This document shows, in pieces, positions 53,480 through 62,309 of a stretch of DNA of 64,000 nt (position 1 is its first letter; each line of letters starts with the position of its first letter). This DNA comes from Polaromonas sp. CG_9.7 (GTDB lineage Bacteria > Pseudomonadota > Gammaproteobacteria > Burkholderiales > Burkholderiaceae_C): NCBI RefSeq assembly GCF_015752205.1, contig NZ_JADOVG010000003.1, positions 1 through 64,000 on the forward strand, written 5' to 3'. The notes under the pieces are model-generated. The model saw only the letters and a list, made by a program, of their open reading frames with translations. It searched no databases and was not told the DNA's origin. The position numbers and the translations under genes were made by a program.

Positions 53480-54328
53480 ATGACCCCAACCGCCCAACCC
53501 GCCGACATCGTTCGCGAAGAAAAAGCGCAGCTCGACTTCAGCCGGAGCATGAGCTATGGCGACTACCTGCACCTGGACGCCCTCCTCGGCGCGCAGCAGC
53601 CGCTGTCGCCGTCGCATGACGAGATGCTGTTCATCATCCAGCACCAGACCAGCGAACTCTGGATGAAGCTGATGCTCCACGAGCTGCATGCGGCGATTGC
53701 CAACGTGGCGCAGGACGAACTTGGCAGCGCCTTCAAGAAGCTGGCGCGCGTCAGCAAGATCATGGAGCAACTGGTCCACGCCTGGGACGTGCTGGCCACC
53801 ATGACGCCGCCCGAATACAGCGCCATACGGCCCTACCTGGCGAACTCCAGCGGTTTTCAGAGCGCGCAATACCGCTGCATCGAGTTTGCGCTGGGCAACA
53901 AGAACGCCGCCATGCTCAAACCCCACGCCCACCGGCCCGACCTTTTGGCACAGGTGCAAGCCGCTTTTGAAGCGCCGTCGCTGTACGACGAAGCATTGCG
54001 CCTTTTGGCCCGGCGCGGGCTGGATGTGCCCGCCAGCCATACCGAGCGCGACTGGACCCAGGGCTACCCGGAAAACGATGCGGTGCAAAGCGCCTGGCTG
54101 ACGGTTTACCGCAACCCCGAGAAGTACTGGGACCTGTACCAGCTGGGCGAAGAACTGACCGATCTGGAGGACGCCTTCCGGCTCTGGCGCTTTCGCCATG
54201 TCACCACCGTCGAGCGCGTGATCGGCTTCAAGCGCGGCACCGGCGGGACCGGCGGCGTGAGCTACCTGCGCAAGATGCTCGACGTGGTGCTGTTTCCCGA
54301 AATCTGGAAGCTGCGCACCGATTTGTAG
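53480..54328 (+). CDS. kynA: tryptophan 2,3-dioxygenase
   Basis: The 282-residue haem enzyme shows [37 protein letters not shown] (with the conserved His of the active site), [16 protein letters not shown], and [20 protein letters not shown] with the haem-ligand His. It opens the indole ring of tryptophan to N-formylkynurenine. It starts one base after the kynU stop codon ends, so it is coupled. The operon yields anthranilate; downstream anthranilate genes are not in the window. Confidence 0.96.
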   Translation: MTPTAQPADIVREEKAQLDFSRSMSYGDYLHLDALLGAQQPLSPSHDEMLFIIQHQTSELWMKLMLHELHAAIANVAQDELGSAFKKLARVSKIMEQLVHAWDVLATMTPPEYSAIRPYLANSSGFQSAQYRCIEFALGNKNAAMLKPHAHRPDLLAQVQAAFEAPSLYDEALRLLARRGLDVPASHTERDWTQGYPENDAVQSAWLTVYRNPEKYWDLYQLGEELTDLEDAFRLWRFRHVTTVERVIGFKRGTGGTGGVSYLRKMLDVVLFPEIWKLRTDL

Positions 54329-54520
54329 CCGGCCAGCATCGGCCAGAAACCCCTTGGATGCATCAAGCGTCTCAGCCCTAAACCGCAGGCGCTGGCCGAA
54401 AAGAAATGCGGCACGACAGACAAGCGAAAAAATTTTGCCGACGGACAGCCCTGCCTGCGCAGTCAAACGTGCGCTGGGTTCCAGCCGCTGCCTGGCTGCG
54501 GCCTGGCTGGGATGCCATGG

Positions 54521-54541
54521 ATTGCGGGTCAGGCCCGCAAT
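54521..54541. repeat. REP-like hairpin
   Basis: ATTGCGGG-TCAGG-CCCGCAAT, a perfect 8-bp stem followed by GACAGGG. It belongs to the same general family as the elements at 15457, 55254 and 61664. Confidence 0.6.
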
Positions 54542-54588
54542 GACAGGGAGGGCAAAGGCGTTTCAACCGTGAATCTTTGCAAAATTTT

Positions 54589-54646
54589 AACCAAATAGGC
54601 CTTTTGCGCACGTCCCGTATGCTTAATTAGCTATTTATTTAATAGC
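54589..54646 (-). repeat. dispersed 58-bp repeat, copy 9
   Basis: Minus-strand core GCTATTAAATAAATAGC (54630-54646), 19 nt, then TGCGCAAAAGGCCTATTTGG. Its core holds the TAA that ends the restriction-modification pseudogene. Confidence 0.7.
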
Positions 54647-55158
54647 GCCCTGCGTCTTGGCGCGCTGCAGGTTCAGCGCCAGCAGGCGCTTGAGGATGTC
54701 TTCGTCCGGCAAGTCGGCGCGGTAGTCCAGCCAGCCATAGGCGGCGGCCACGGCGGCGTCGAGCGCCTGGTGGGCGGCGTCCAGCCACGCCGGGCGCTGG
54801 TTGTAGAGCTTGGTCAGTGTGCGCTCGGCCAGCAGCACCGTGTGCATTTCGCTCGGGTGGCCGGTGAACTGGGTGTGAATGCGGATCGTCAGGCGGTCGC
54901 AGACCACCAGAATCGGCGGGTTGCTTAGGGCGAGGCTGTAGCTGAGCTGTTGCTTGAGCGCGCGTCGAGGTTCTTGCCCGGCGCCTTGTTTTCCGAGGCG
55001 AAGGCGCCGCGCCGGAACACGTCGGCATAACCCGTGCGCCCGCCGATGACGCTGTTCTTTTCCTCGAACAGATAGCCCGCTTCGCTGCCGGGCTTGGGTA
55101 CGGCCAGCAGCTCGCACAGGTCCAGGAAATGGCTTTGCGCGCCCTGCTCTTCATTCAT
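54635..55158 (-). pseudogene. remnant of a class I SAM DNA methyltransferase / type II restriction fusion (YeeA/PglX-like)
   Basis: The 5' part (from MNEEQGAQSHFLDLCELL) matches the nuclease-side N terminus of these large enzymes, with the PD-(D/E)xK-like pattern D...FASENK in YADVFRRGAFASENKAPG. A one-base loss near 54960 shifts the frame from NLDAR... to ALKQQLSYSLALSNPPILVV. The 3' part (AERTLTKLYNQRPAWLDAAH, DEDILKRLLALNLQRA) is the C-terminal end of the same family. The methylase centre of several hundred residues is deleted. Stop codon comes from a dispersed repeat. Confidence 0.75.
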
Positions 55159-55253
55159 GCCGTGCGCCGGGCCGCCGGGACTTCATTTTTGAATAAAGTC
55201 CTGGGGCGTCATGGCGTGGGAAGAAAAAGGTGGCGGGGACAGAGGTTCCGTTC

Positions 55254-55279
55254 GTCATTCCCGCCTTCGCGGGAATGAC
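55254..55279. repeat. REP-like perfect hairpin
   Basis: GTCATTCCCGC-CTTC-GCGGGAATGAC: 11-bp perfect stem and four-base loop, between the pseudogene and the DUF349 gene. This hairpin type is widespread in proteobacteria. Confidence 0.75.
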
Positions 55280-55340
55280 AGCGCTGATCGAGGCCGGGTC
55301 ACGCGGCATCGACGCTGCGTTGTGGACCTGGCCCGCGGCT

Positions 55341-58202
55341 TCAGCGCTTGAGCAAGGCCTTCAGCGCGTTTTGCAGGCGTCGGGCATTGCTGGCGTCGAA
55401 CTCGGCGGCCAGCACCTTGGCGGTGTCCTCGCCCCAGGTCTCGGTTGGCGCCGGCGCATTGCGGCGGGTCAGCAGTTGCAGCTGCAACATGCGGCGCGCG
55501 CTGATGTGCTCGGCCGGTGTTGGCAGCTCGGCGGCCATTTCCAGGCGCAGCAGCGATTCAGCGGCCTCTTTTCCGGCTGGCTCGCCCAGCGCCTTCACCC
55601 AGCTGGTGCGCACCGCTGGCGCAACCTGCTTGCCCAGTTCCTGCGCGGCAGGCAGTTGCTCGGGGTCGCGCTTTTCCCACGCGGTCAAGAGGTTGGTCAG
55701 CACTTCGCCGTGCGCCTGCATGGCGAGCTTTTTCAGCGCATGGTTAGCGGCCTCGAAAGCCTCGCGCTGGGCGCGGAAGGCGGCATCGCCCAGGCGCGGG
55801 CCGCGCTCTTCAAATGCCGGACGCTCGCTGCGTTCGCTGAAACGCTCGGTGCGCTCGGGACGGTAAGGCTCGAACTTGTTGTCGGTGCTCTGGCGCGGGC
55901 CGCTGGGCTTGCCGCTCGGTCGCGCGTCTTTGCGGTCGCCAAACTTGCCGCCACGGCCTGCGGACGCGGGCTCGGCACGGCGGGCGCCGGGGCGGTCGTC
56001 GCCGCGCATGGCGACGATCTTCTTGGGCGCCGGCTTGGGCGGGGCGACCGGCTCTGCGGGCGCGATGGCGGGTTCCGAGGACTCGGAAAAACCCTCTTCA
56101 ATGGCTTCGGCGGTCGGGTTGCCGTCGGCATCGACAGTCGCCTCGGTTGCTACGCTTTCGATAGCTTCCTGTATAGGCGCGTCCTGCGCGGAAGGCTGAT
56201 CTGATTCGGAAACCGGGGCCGCAGGCGCGGCATCGGCGGCGGTTTTGGCTTGGGCTGCGGCGGCGACCTGTCCGCGCACGGCGGCTTCCAGTGCCTTGGC
56301 GGCGGCATGGATTTTTTGCGCGTCGCCGCTGGCGGTGGCCTGCTCGACGGCCTTGGCGGCTTCGAGCACGTAGCGGTCGTGCTCGCCCAGCGCGGCGGCA
56401 GATTTTTCGCGCTCGACAGTCTTGCGCTGGAAGGCGTCGTCAATCGGCTTGCGGAAAGCGTCCCAGAGCTTTTGCTCCTGCTTGCGCTCGATCGGCACGC
56501 TTTGCGCCTCATGCTGCCAGCGCTGCTGCAGCGACTTCACGGCGTCGATTCGCAGCTGCGGCTCGGCGCCCAATGCTTGTGCTTCCTCAATCATCGCGCG
56601 GCGGCGCGCCAGGCTCGCGCCTCGGGCGGCGGTCAGGCCGGCGTCGGCCTGGTCCATGGCGGCTTTCCAGAGCGGCTGGATTTCGGCGAACGCCTTGTCG
56701 CCCAAGTGGCCGGCTTCGCGCCATTTTTCGACAAAGCCGTTCAGGCTGCGAATGTGCATCTTCCAGTCGCTGTTGTCCTTGTGGGCTTCGGCCCAGGCCA
56801 GCACTTCGTCGATCAGCGCCTGACGCTGAGCCTTCTGGGCTTCGGCCTGTTCCTTGACCTTTTCCAGCCAGGCTTCGACGACCTTGTGCGCTTCGTTGCA
56901 GGCATCGTCAAAACGCTTCCACAGCGCGTGGTTGGGCGTGCCGCCCTGGTCGCTGGTCTTCCATTGCTCGCGCATGTGGCGCAGCGCGTCCTGTTGCTTG
57001 CGACCGCCGAGTGGCTTGACGAGCAATGCCTCGGCCTTTACGACCAGTTCCTCGCGGATCTGGTCGGCACGCCAGCGCTGCCAGCCTTCGAGTTCGCCAG
57101 CAGCGGTCAGCGCGGCATGCGCGGCGGCTTCCAGCTTGCTGTCGATGTTGCGGATGTTGTCCTTCAGCGCCTGGCGCAGCTCGGCGGCCACCTTGGGCGT
57201 GGACTTGCCGTGGCCTTCGGTGACTTCGTGTTCCAGCCTGGCGAGGGCCTGCTGCACGAAGGCGGAGGACTTGGCGCGCAGGTCGTTCAGCGCGGCCGGG
57301 TCCATCCGGGTCTTGGGCGCGCGGGCAGGCTGGCCGGCGTCGGCAGCGCCCTGCTGCTCGGATTTCAAAGTTGGCAGGCCGCGCGCGGCGCGCAGCTCGT
57401 CGGCCCAGACCGGCACGGTAGGCAGCGGCGCAGCGCTGTCTTCAGCAGCCTTCATGGCCACGGCCAGGGCGCTTTGAAACGCATCCCAGACCGCCAGCAA
57501 CTGGCCGCGCGAGGCGTCGAGCAGCGGCGGGAACTTGGCATCGACGCTGGCCCAATTGGCGTCCTGCGCCACTTCGTCAGCCTGTGCCTGCCAGTGCGCC
57601 ACGTCGGTGCGCAGCGTTTCAAGCACGGACTCGGCGTCGCGCCACGGCTTGATCGACAGCACTTCAATGCGCTGGGCGATCAACACGGCGGCTTCGCGTT
57701 GCACCTGGGTGCGGTGCTGCAGGTCTTCAATCGTCTTGACGCGCTCGGCGAGCTGCACCTTCAGTCCGGCCAGCGGCTCTTTGGACAGAGGCGCACCGGC
57801 TTTGGCGGCGTCGCGCTGCCAGGCCAGGGCATTGGCCAGGTTGAGCTTGGGCAACGCCAGCAGCGCCTGGGCTTTTTCAGCCCATTCGGCGGCGACAGCT
57901 TCCTGGCCTTTGCTGCGCCGGGCTTCGTCAAGCTTTTCCTTCAAAGGCTTGGCCGCGCCCTTGTCGCGGTTGGCCAGGTCTTTGTACACCTCGGCCATCT
58001 GCTCGACGCTGGGATCGGTGGTCAGCCACTGACGGATGCGGGAAGCCCGCTCGCCCGAGGTGGAGGCTGAAAAAGCGCCGCCGGTCAGGCCATCCAGCGG
58101 ATGGGCTTCTGCGGTTTTGGCGGTTTTGGCAGTGCCGGTTTTCACGGCGGCGGCCGGCGTGGCGTCGGCTTTGGAAGATTTGGACAAGGGAAAGCGCAGC
58201 AT
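55341..58202 (-). CDS. large DUF349-domain coiled-coil protein
   Basis: Start at MLRFPLSKSSKAD gives 953 residues. Several DUF349 units of about 75 residues are seen (KSLQQRWQHEAQSVPIERKQ, LWDAFRKPIDDAF, HMREQWKTSDQGG, ALWKRFDDACNEAHKVVEAW), separated by helical Ala/Glu-rich stretches. A linker of residues about 640-800 is Ala/Pro/Glu-rich, then Arg/Gly-rich (PGARRAEPASAGRGGKFG). No enzyme motif is present. The family is annotated as of unknown function. It carries a full dispersed repeat at 56149-56206 in its linker. Confidence 0.85.
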   Translation of the reverse strand: MLRFPLSKSSKADATPAAAVKTGTAKTAKTAEAHPLDGLTGGAFSASTSGERASRIRQWLTTDPSVEQMAEVYKDLANRDKGAAKPLKEKLDEARRSKGQEAVAAEWAEKAQALLALPKLNLANALAWQRDAAKAGAPLSKEPLAGLKVQLAERVKTIEDLQHRTQVQREAAVLIAQRIEVLSIKPWRDAESVLETLRTDVAHWQAQADEVAQDANWASVDAKFPPLLDASRGQLLAVWDAFQSALAVAMKAAEDSAAPLPTVPVWADELRAARGLPTLKSEQQGAADAGQPARAPKTRMDPAALNDLRAKSSAFVQQALARLEHEVTEGHGKSTPKVAAELRQALKDNIRNIDSKLEAAAHAALTAAGELEGWQRWRADQIREELVVKAEALLVKPLGGRKQQDALRHMREQWKTSDQGGTPNHALWKRFDDACNEAHKVVEAWLEKVKEQAEAQKAQRQALIDEVLAWAEAHKDNSDWKMHIRSLNGFVEKWREAGHLGDKAFAEIQPLWKAAMDQADAGLTAARGASLARRRAMIEEAQALGAEPQLRIDAVKSLQQRWQHEAQSVPIERKQEQKLWDAFRKPIDDAFQRKTVEREKSAAALGEHDRYVLEAAKAVEQATASGDAQKIHAAAKALEAAVRGQVAAAAQAKTAADAAPAAPVSESDQPSAQDAPIQEAIESVATEATVDADGNPTAEAIEEGFSESSEPAIAPAEPVAPPKPAPKKIVAMRGDDRPGARRAEPASAGRGGKFGDRKDARPSGKPSGPRQSTDNKFEPYRPERTERFSERSERPAFEERGPRLGDAAFRAQREAFEAANHALKKLAMQAHGEVLTNLLTAWEKRDPEQLPAAQELGKQVAPAVRTSWVKALGEPAGKEAAESLLRLEMAAELPTPAEHISARRMLQLQLLTRRNAPAPTETWGEDTAKVLAAEFDASNARRLQNALKALLKR
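56149..56206 (+). repeat. dispersed 58-bp repeat, copy 10, inside the DUF349 gene
   Basis: Core GCTACGCTTTCGATAGC (56149-56165), exactly 19 nt, then TGCGCGGAAGGCTGATC. It runs antisense to the gene and falls in the low-complexity linker (about residues 666-685) without breaking the frame. Confidence 0.5.
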
Positions 58203-58683
58203 AGTTAACAATCGTTTCGGAAAAAAAGCCGCCAGCAACAGCACCTGCGCCACGCATTCAAAGCCCCCGACGGGCGTGCCTGCCGGCAGCGTCAAGACTC
58301 AAGGGGCGAAGAGCAGGAAGTTCTGTCAGCGAAGAAAAATTTGGTTTGTGGCTTGCAAGGCCTGGCTACCTACAACTTTAGACATTAAAGCAATCCACGT
58401 ATTTTCGCTGTTTTTATGGCATTGCCAAATTAAGTTCGGTGTACGGTGTCCATTTTGCGTCTGGCGGCTTGGTCCGGGCAGTTCTCAAAACAGCCGGAAG
58501 GCGGCAAATCACTAAAAACCAAGTGTTTCTTGACCATCTTGCACTTTGCGAAGAAGCAGACAAGCTCCCGCAGTACAGGTCACACGTTGATGTCAGCGAA
58601 GTGAATGAAGCACCGAACTGGCCCAAGAACAAAAAATGTTCAGACAGTTTGGCCGCGCAGAATTGCATGCCGAAAGAAATCAA

Positions 58684-58980
58684 TATAAAAAAACCCCGGT
58701 CAGCATGACTGACCGGGGTTGATGGCGGGCATAAAACCCATGCCATCTGGCTACGCAAAAGGAGAGATGAATCGTCCCCAGTGCGATGGAAGCAAGTGAT
58801 TGCTTCCAGGCATTACCGGGATTGGTTACCCGGTTGGCGTCCGAAAACCCGGACAAGTGAAGATTAAAACCATCGCTTTACAACGGCAAGTCTAAGTTTT
58901 CAATCACGTAAACCGAATTGATTGAGATTTTCTTTGGATCATTTTGGGTCCTTTTCAAAAAATCTCCAACCGATCAGCAC
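58684..58980 (-). ncRNA. candidate small RNA ending at an intrinsic terminator
   Basis: On the minus strand a 12-bp stem is followed by TTTTTTT, a textbook terminator at about 58692-58685, with no protein gene leading into it. Upstream are a stable hairpin (GGAAGCAA-TCAC-TTGCTTCC) and GC-rich segments (CCGGGTTTTCGG) that could fold. TTGAAAA near 58900 might be a -35 box. It matches no RNA family that I can name. The 5' end is a guess. Confidence 0.3.
58685..58720 (-). terminator. intrinsic terminator, minus strand
   Basis: AACCCCGGTCAG pairs with CTGACCGGGGTT around a short loop; on the minus strand the stem runs straight into seven T residues. No annotated minus-strand gene precedes it. Confidence 0.8.
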
Positions 58981-59286
58981 AAGACGTTACATGAAGCAAG
59001 CATTGCAAAGAAACGCTCGAATTCGGAAAATAACGAGATTTTCGACAAAAAAGGTCTTTTTTAAACATTTTTTCATATATTGAAGTAAATCTTTATGATT
59101 GACAGGTTATTTAACGCGTAATTAGAATGCGACCAAGTCCTGCAAAGCAAGGGCTTACCCGAACGCGCTGCCTTTCCAGGCAGCATCCTCGAGGGTCAAC
59201 AACCTGCAGACAGCTGCATGGTTTGATGGCGACCCGATCAAAGCCTGCTCCGCCTCAAAAGGTTTGCATGCAAAGAAAGGAGTGCT

Positions 59287-60171
59287 ATGACAGCGCTAGC
59301 GAATAACCGTTTTGATTTCAACGTCAAGACTTGTCTGAGTAATTTGAAAAGCAGCTTTGGAACAGTTGCCGACGACATTGCCCGCGGATTTTTTGTGATT
59401 ACGCACAGCAGCTTTGCCCTTTTGGGCCTGGCCGTTGTCTTTGCCGTTGTCACGCTGATGGCCCGACCCGATCTGCGCGACACAAGCGAAGTCAAGCTGA
59501 TGGCCTGGCTGCAGGAGCGGCGCGGCACTGCGGTGGAATCCGAAAGCATCGTGCCCGCACAACAGGCTACGGCCGAACCTTCACCTGCCGACAAGCCAAA
59601 GGTTCTTTCCAGCCAACAGGCGGCAGTCGCTTTATGGATCAGCAAGAAGTATTCGGTGGCGCAGGAACCCGTCGGAACATTGGTGGCTGAAGCTTTCGAT
59701 ATTGGCCACAAGGTCAAGCTTGATCCGACCTTGATCCTGGCGATCATGGCGATTGAATCGGGCTTTAACCCATTTGCACAAAGCCCGGTCGGCGCCCAGG
59801 GCCTGATGCAGGTAATGACGCAGATTCACCATGACAAATATGCCAAGATCGGCGGCCGGCTCGCCGCCTTTGATCCGGTGGCCAACCTGCGTGTTGGTGT
59901 CAAGGTGCTGCAGGAGTGCATCACGCGCGCTGGTTCCATCGAAGGAGGACTGAAATACTATGTTGGCGCTGCCAACCTTGAAAGCGATGGCGGCTATGCC
60001 AACAAGGTCATGGCCGAACGTGCCCGACTGCTGGCTGTGGTGGGCGGCCAGCGCCCACCAACGACTGCACCGCGTTTTGTGGCAACACCAGCCCCTGCGC
60101 AAACCACGTCTGTGTCCTTTCCTGCTGAGCGCAAACCCGCACAGGACATGGTGCAATTGGACGAATCGTAA
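59287..60171 (+). CDS. membrane-anchored lytic transglycosylase (SLT domain)
   Basis: The 294-residue protein has one N-terminal membrane helix (FALLGLAVVFAVVTLMA, about residues 43-60), a Pro/Ala-rich spacer and a family 23 SLT domain. The catalytic Glu is in ILAIMAIESGFNPFAQS, followed by GAQGLMQVM and NLRVGVKVLQECI; KYYVGAANL replaces the usual YNAG motif. A Pro/Thr-rich tail follows. It cleaves peptidoglycan glycan chains to anhydro-muropeptides. It is preceded by AAAGGAG and appears to be monocistronic. Confidence 0.9.
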   Translation: MTALANNRFDFNVKTCLSNLKSSFGTVADDIARGFFVITHSSFALLGLAVVFAVVTLMARPDLRDTSEVKLMAWLQERRGTAVESESIVPAQQATAEPSPADKPKVLSSQQAAVALWISKKYSVAQEPVGTLVAEAFDIGHKVKLDPTLILAIMAIESGFNPFAQSPVGAQGLMQVMTQIHHDKYAKIGGRLAAFDPVANLRVGVKVLQECITRAGSIEGGLKYYVGAANLESDGGYANKVMAERARLLAVVGGQRPPTTAPRFVATPAPAQTTSVSFPAERKPAQDMVQLDES

Positions 60172-60212
60172 AGCCCTTAACGTGTCGGCCGGACACGCTA
60201 CGCTACACTAGC

Positions 60213-60338
60213 GCGGTGCGCGACTGGCGATAGGCATCCAGGTTTTACAACCATTGATGCGGACGTGGGACACCACGGGGAAGCGCACCGTTTGCGGCCA
60301 TTGGGCCAAAAAGCGTTTAGCCGTTCGCCTGGGCAGCC
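60213..60338 (+). promoter_or_regulatory. ZTP (pfl-motif) riboswitch upstream of glyA
   Basis: The conserved parts of the pfl RNA are present in order: stem strand GGTGCGC (60215-60221), CGACTGGCGA, a variable arm, GGACGTGGGACACCACGGGG, closing strand GCGCACC (60283-60289), a variable linker, and CCGTTCGCCTGGGCAGC (60321-60337), whose CGCC can form the pseudoknot with GGCG. ZTP riboswitches are known to turn on one-carbon and purine genes such as glyA, purH and folD when ZMP/ZTP rises. A CTTTG/CAAAG hairpin downstream may be the expression platform. Confidence 0.85.
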
Positions 60339-60400
60339 CTTGCTTCCTTTGCTTTGCATCAAAGCCAAAGGACAAGGAACCAAAGTCTTGAAGGACTGCC

Positions 60401-61645
60401 ATGTACCACCGCAATATTCTCATCGAACAGACCGATCCTGAAATTTTTGCTGCCATCGAGGCTGAAAACGCCCGCCAAGAGCATCACATCGAACTGATCG
60501 CCAGTGAAAATTACGCCTCGCCTGCCGTCATGGCCGCGCAAGGCTCGCAACTGACCAATAAATACGCCGAAGGCTACCCCGGCCGCCGCTACTACGGCGG
60601 CTGCGAACACGTCGATGTGGCCGAGCAACTCGCCATTGACCGCGTCAAGCAGATTTTTGGTGCCGATGCCGCCAACGTGCAACCGCATTGCGGCGCTTCT
60701 GCCAACGAAGCCGTCTTCCTTGCCTTCCTCAAGCCCGGCGACACCATCATGGGCATGAGCCTGGCCGAAGGCGGTCACCTGACGCATGGCATGTCATTGA
60801 ACATGAGCGGCAAGTGGTTCAACGTCGTGTCCTACGGCCTGAACGACAAGGAAGAAATCGACTATGACGCGATGGAGCGTAAGGCCCACGAAAGCAAGCC
60901 CAAGCTCATCATTGCAGGCGCATCTGCCTACAGCCTGCGCATTGACTTCGAGCGCTTCGCCAAAGTCGCCAAGGACGTCGGCGCGATTTTCCTGGTGGAC
61001 ATGGCGCATTACGCCGGCTTGATTGCCGCTGGCATCTATCCGAACCCCGTGCCGTATGCAGACGTCGTGACCTCGACCACCCACAAGAGCCTGCGCGGCC
61101 CACGCGGCGGCATCATCCTGATGAAGGCCCAGCACGAAAAAGCAATTAACAGCGCCATCTTCCCTGGCCTGCAGGGCGGCCCGCTGATGCACGTGATTGC
61201 AGCCAAAGCCATCGCTTTCAAGGAAGCGCTGACGCCCGAGTTCAAGACCTACCAGCAGCAAGTCCTGAAGAACGCCCAGATCGTTGCCGAAACGTTGACC
61301 GAGCGCGGCCTGCGCATCGTTAGTGGCCGGACCGAAAGCCACGTCATGCTGGTGGATTTGCGCGCCAAGGGCATCACCGGCAAGGAAGCCGAAGCCGTGC
61401 TGGGCAGCGCCCACATGACCATCAACAAGAACGCCATTCCAAACGACCCGGAAAAGCCGATGGTCACCAGCGGAGTGCGCATCGGCACCCCGGCCATGAC
61501 CACACGCGGCTTCAAGGATGAGGAAGCGCGCATGACGGCCAATCTGATCGCTGACGTGCTGGACAATCCGCGCGATGCGGCCAATATTGAAGCGGTTCGC
61601 GCCAAGGTCCATGCATTGACAAGCCGGTTTCCGGTTTACGGCTGA
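60401..61645 (+). CDS. glyA: serine hydroxymethyltransferase
   Basis: The 414-residue PLP enzyme has [58 protein letters not shown] and the Schiff-base Lys in [16 protein letters not shown]. It interconverts serine and glycine while loading one-carbon units on tetrahydrofolate. The start follows AAGGA. The leader carries a ZTP riboswitch, so expression should rise when folate one-carbon supply limits purine synthesis. nrdR follows 127 bases later, with two repeats in the gap. Confidence 0.97.
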   Translation: MYHRNILIEQTDPEIFAAIEAENARQEHHIELIASENYASPAVMAAQGSQLTNKYAEGYPGRRYYGGCEHVDVAEQLAIDRVKQIFGADAANVQPHCGASANEAVFLAFLKPGDTIMGMSLAEGGHLTHGMSLNMSGKWFNVVSYGLNDKEEIDYDAMERKAHESKPKLIIAGASAYSLRIDFERFAKVAKDVGAIFLVDMAHYAGLIAAGIYPNPVPYADVVTSTTHKSLRGPRGGIILMKAQHEKAINSAIFPGLQGGPLMHVIAAKAIAFKEALTPEFKTYQQQVLKNAQIVAETLTERGLRIVSGRTESHVMLVDLRAKGITGKEAEAVLGSAHMTINKNAIPNDPEKPMVTSGVRIGTPAMTTRGFKDEEARMTANLIADVLDNPRDAANIEAVRAKVHALTSRFPVYG

Positions 61646-61663
61646 TCGATTTATCGAGTCTGT

Positions 61664-61684
61664 CATCCCGGCCCTGTGCCGGGA
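61664..61684. repeat. REP-like hairpin
   Basis: ATCCCGGC-CCTGT-GCCGGGAT, preceded by GTC. Same family as 15457; here it could also end glyA transcripts. Confidence 0.6.
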
Positions 61685-61693
61685 TCCACGACT

Positions 61694-61751
61694 GCTACGT
61701 TTTCAGTAGCTATAGCCCTCCGCTGGCATTAGGCCAAAGGGCAGTTTAATC
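61694..61751 (+). repeat. dispersed 58-bp repeat, copy 11
   Basis: Core GCTACGTTTTCAGTAGC (61694-61710), 19 nt, then TAGGCCAAAGGGCAGTTT (box diverged). Between glyA and nrdR, abutting the REP-like hairpin. Confidence 0.6.
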
Positions 61752-61772
61752 AAATAAATCGGGGTTAAACAA

Positions 61773-62222
61773 ATGAAATGCCCTTTCTGCGGCCACCTTG
61801 AAACCCAGGTCGTCGAAACCCGGATTTCAGAAGACGCCGACTTTATTCGCCGCCGCCGCCAGTGCGCGGCCTGCGAAAAGCGTTTCACCACCTATGAGCG
61901 CGCCGACGTCAGCTTTCCGTCCATCGTCAAGAAAGACGGCCGCCGCACCGATTACCAGCGCAGCAAGATTCTTGGCTCCATGACCCTGGCGCTGCGCAAG
62001 CGTCCGGTCGGCACCGCGCAAGTGGATGCAGCCGTCGAACAGATCGAGGAAAAGCTGCTGAACCTGGGCCTGCGCGAGGTGGCGTCGGCCCACTTGGGCG
62101 AACTGGTGATGCAGCAACTCAAGAAACTCGACAAGATTGCCTATATCCGCTTTGCCAGCGTGTACCGGAGTTTTGAGGATATTGACGAGTTCAAAGCGAT
62201 GGTGGATGAGGTAGGGCGGTAA
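61773..62222 (+). CDS. nrdR: transcriptional repressor NrdR
   Basis: The 149-residue protein has the zinc ribbon MKCPFCGH...[13 protein letters not shown] and an ATP-cone ([53 protein letters not shown]). It represses ribonucleotide reductase genes when dATP is bound. It is often found after glyA in beta- and gammaproteobacteria. A palindrome (TACCGCT/AGCGGTA, 62234-62269) follows the stop. Confidence 0.97.
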   Translation: MKCPFCGHLETQVVETRISEDADFIRRRRQCAACEKRFTTYERADVSFPSIVKKDGRRTDYQRSKILGSMTLALRKRPVGTAQVDAAVEQIEEKLLNLGLREVASAHLGELVMQQLKKLDKIAYIRFASVYRSFEDIDEFKAMVDEVGR

Positions 62223-62309
62223 CCCTTTCCCGTTACCGCTCAGCTATTGAAAATAACCTTTCAGCGGTATGCCGACAGTGCAATGTAAATTTTGTTTTAT
62301 ATTGAAAGA

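Larger units (their letters stand above)
58203..59286. other. 1.1-kb region without a supported protein gene
   Basis: GC is lower than in the neighbours. Small frames on both strands (58439-58708 plus, 58414-58758 minus) have no recognisable products. The region holds a minus-oriented terminator hairpin (58692-58720), a GGAAGCAA/TTGCTTCC hairpin near 58790-58810, and AT-rich promoter-like DNA from 58880 to 59110. Confidence 0.5.

Noticed and set aside
56250-58070. 606-codon plus-strand frame opposite the DUF349 gene
   Set aside because: Shadow frame of low GC-skewed codon content; the minus strand encodes recognisable DUF349 units.
58439-58708. 89-codon plus-strand frame from a GTG
   Set aside because: No ribosome binding site or domain; it ends at a minus-oriented terminator and overlaps an equally poor frame on the other strand.
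59284-59300. GCTA-N9-TAGC match at the start of the lytic transglycosylase gene
   Set aside because: The nine central bases are GC-rich, no TGCGC box follows at 20 bases, and one chance match is expected in a window of this size.
62243-62278. GCTATTGAAAATA-like half core behind nrdR
   Set aside because: The right arm is lost (AACC) and the box is weak. It may be a decayed repeat copy but cannot be told from chance, and a separate palindrome explains the site.
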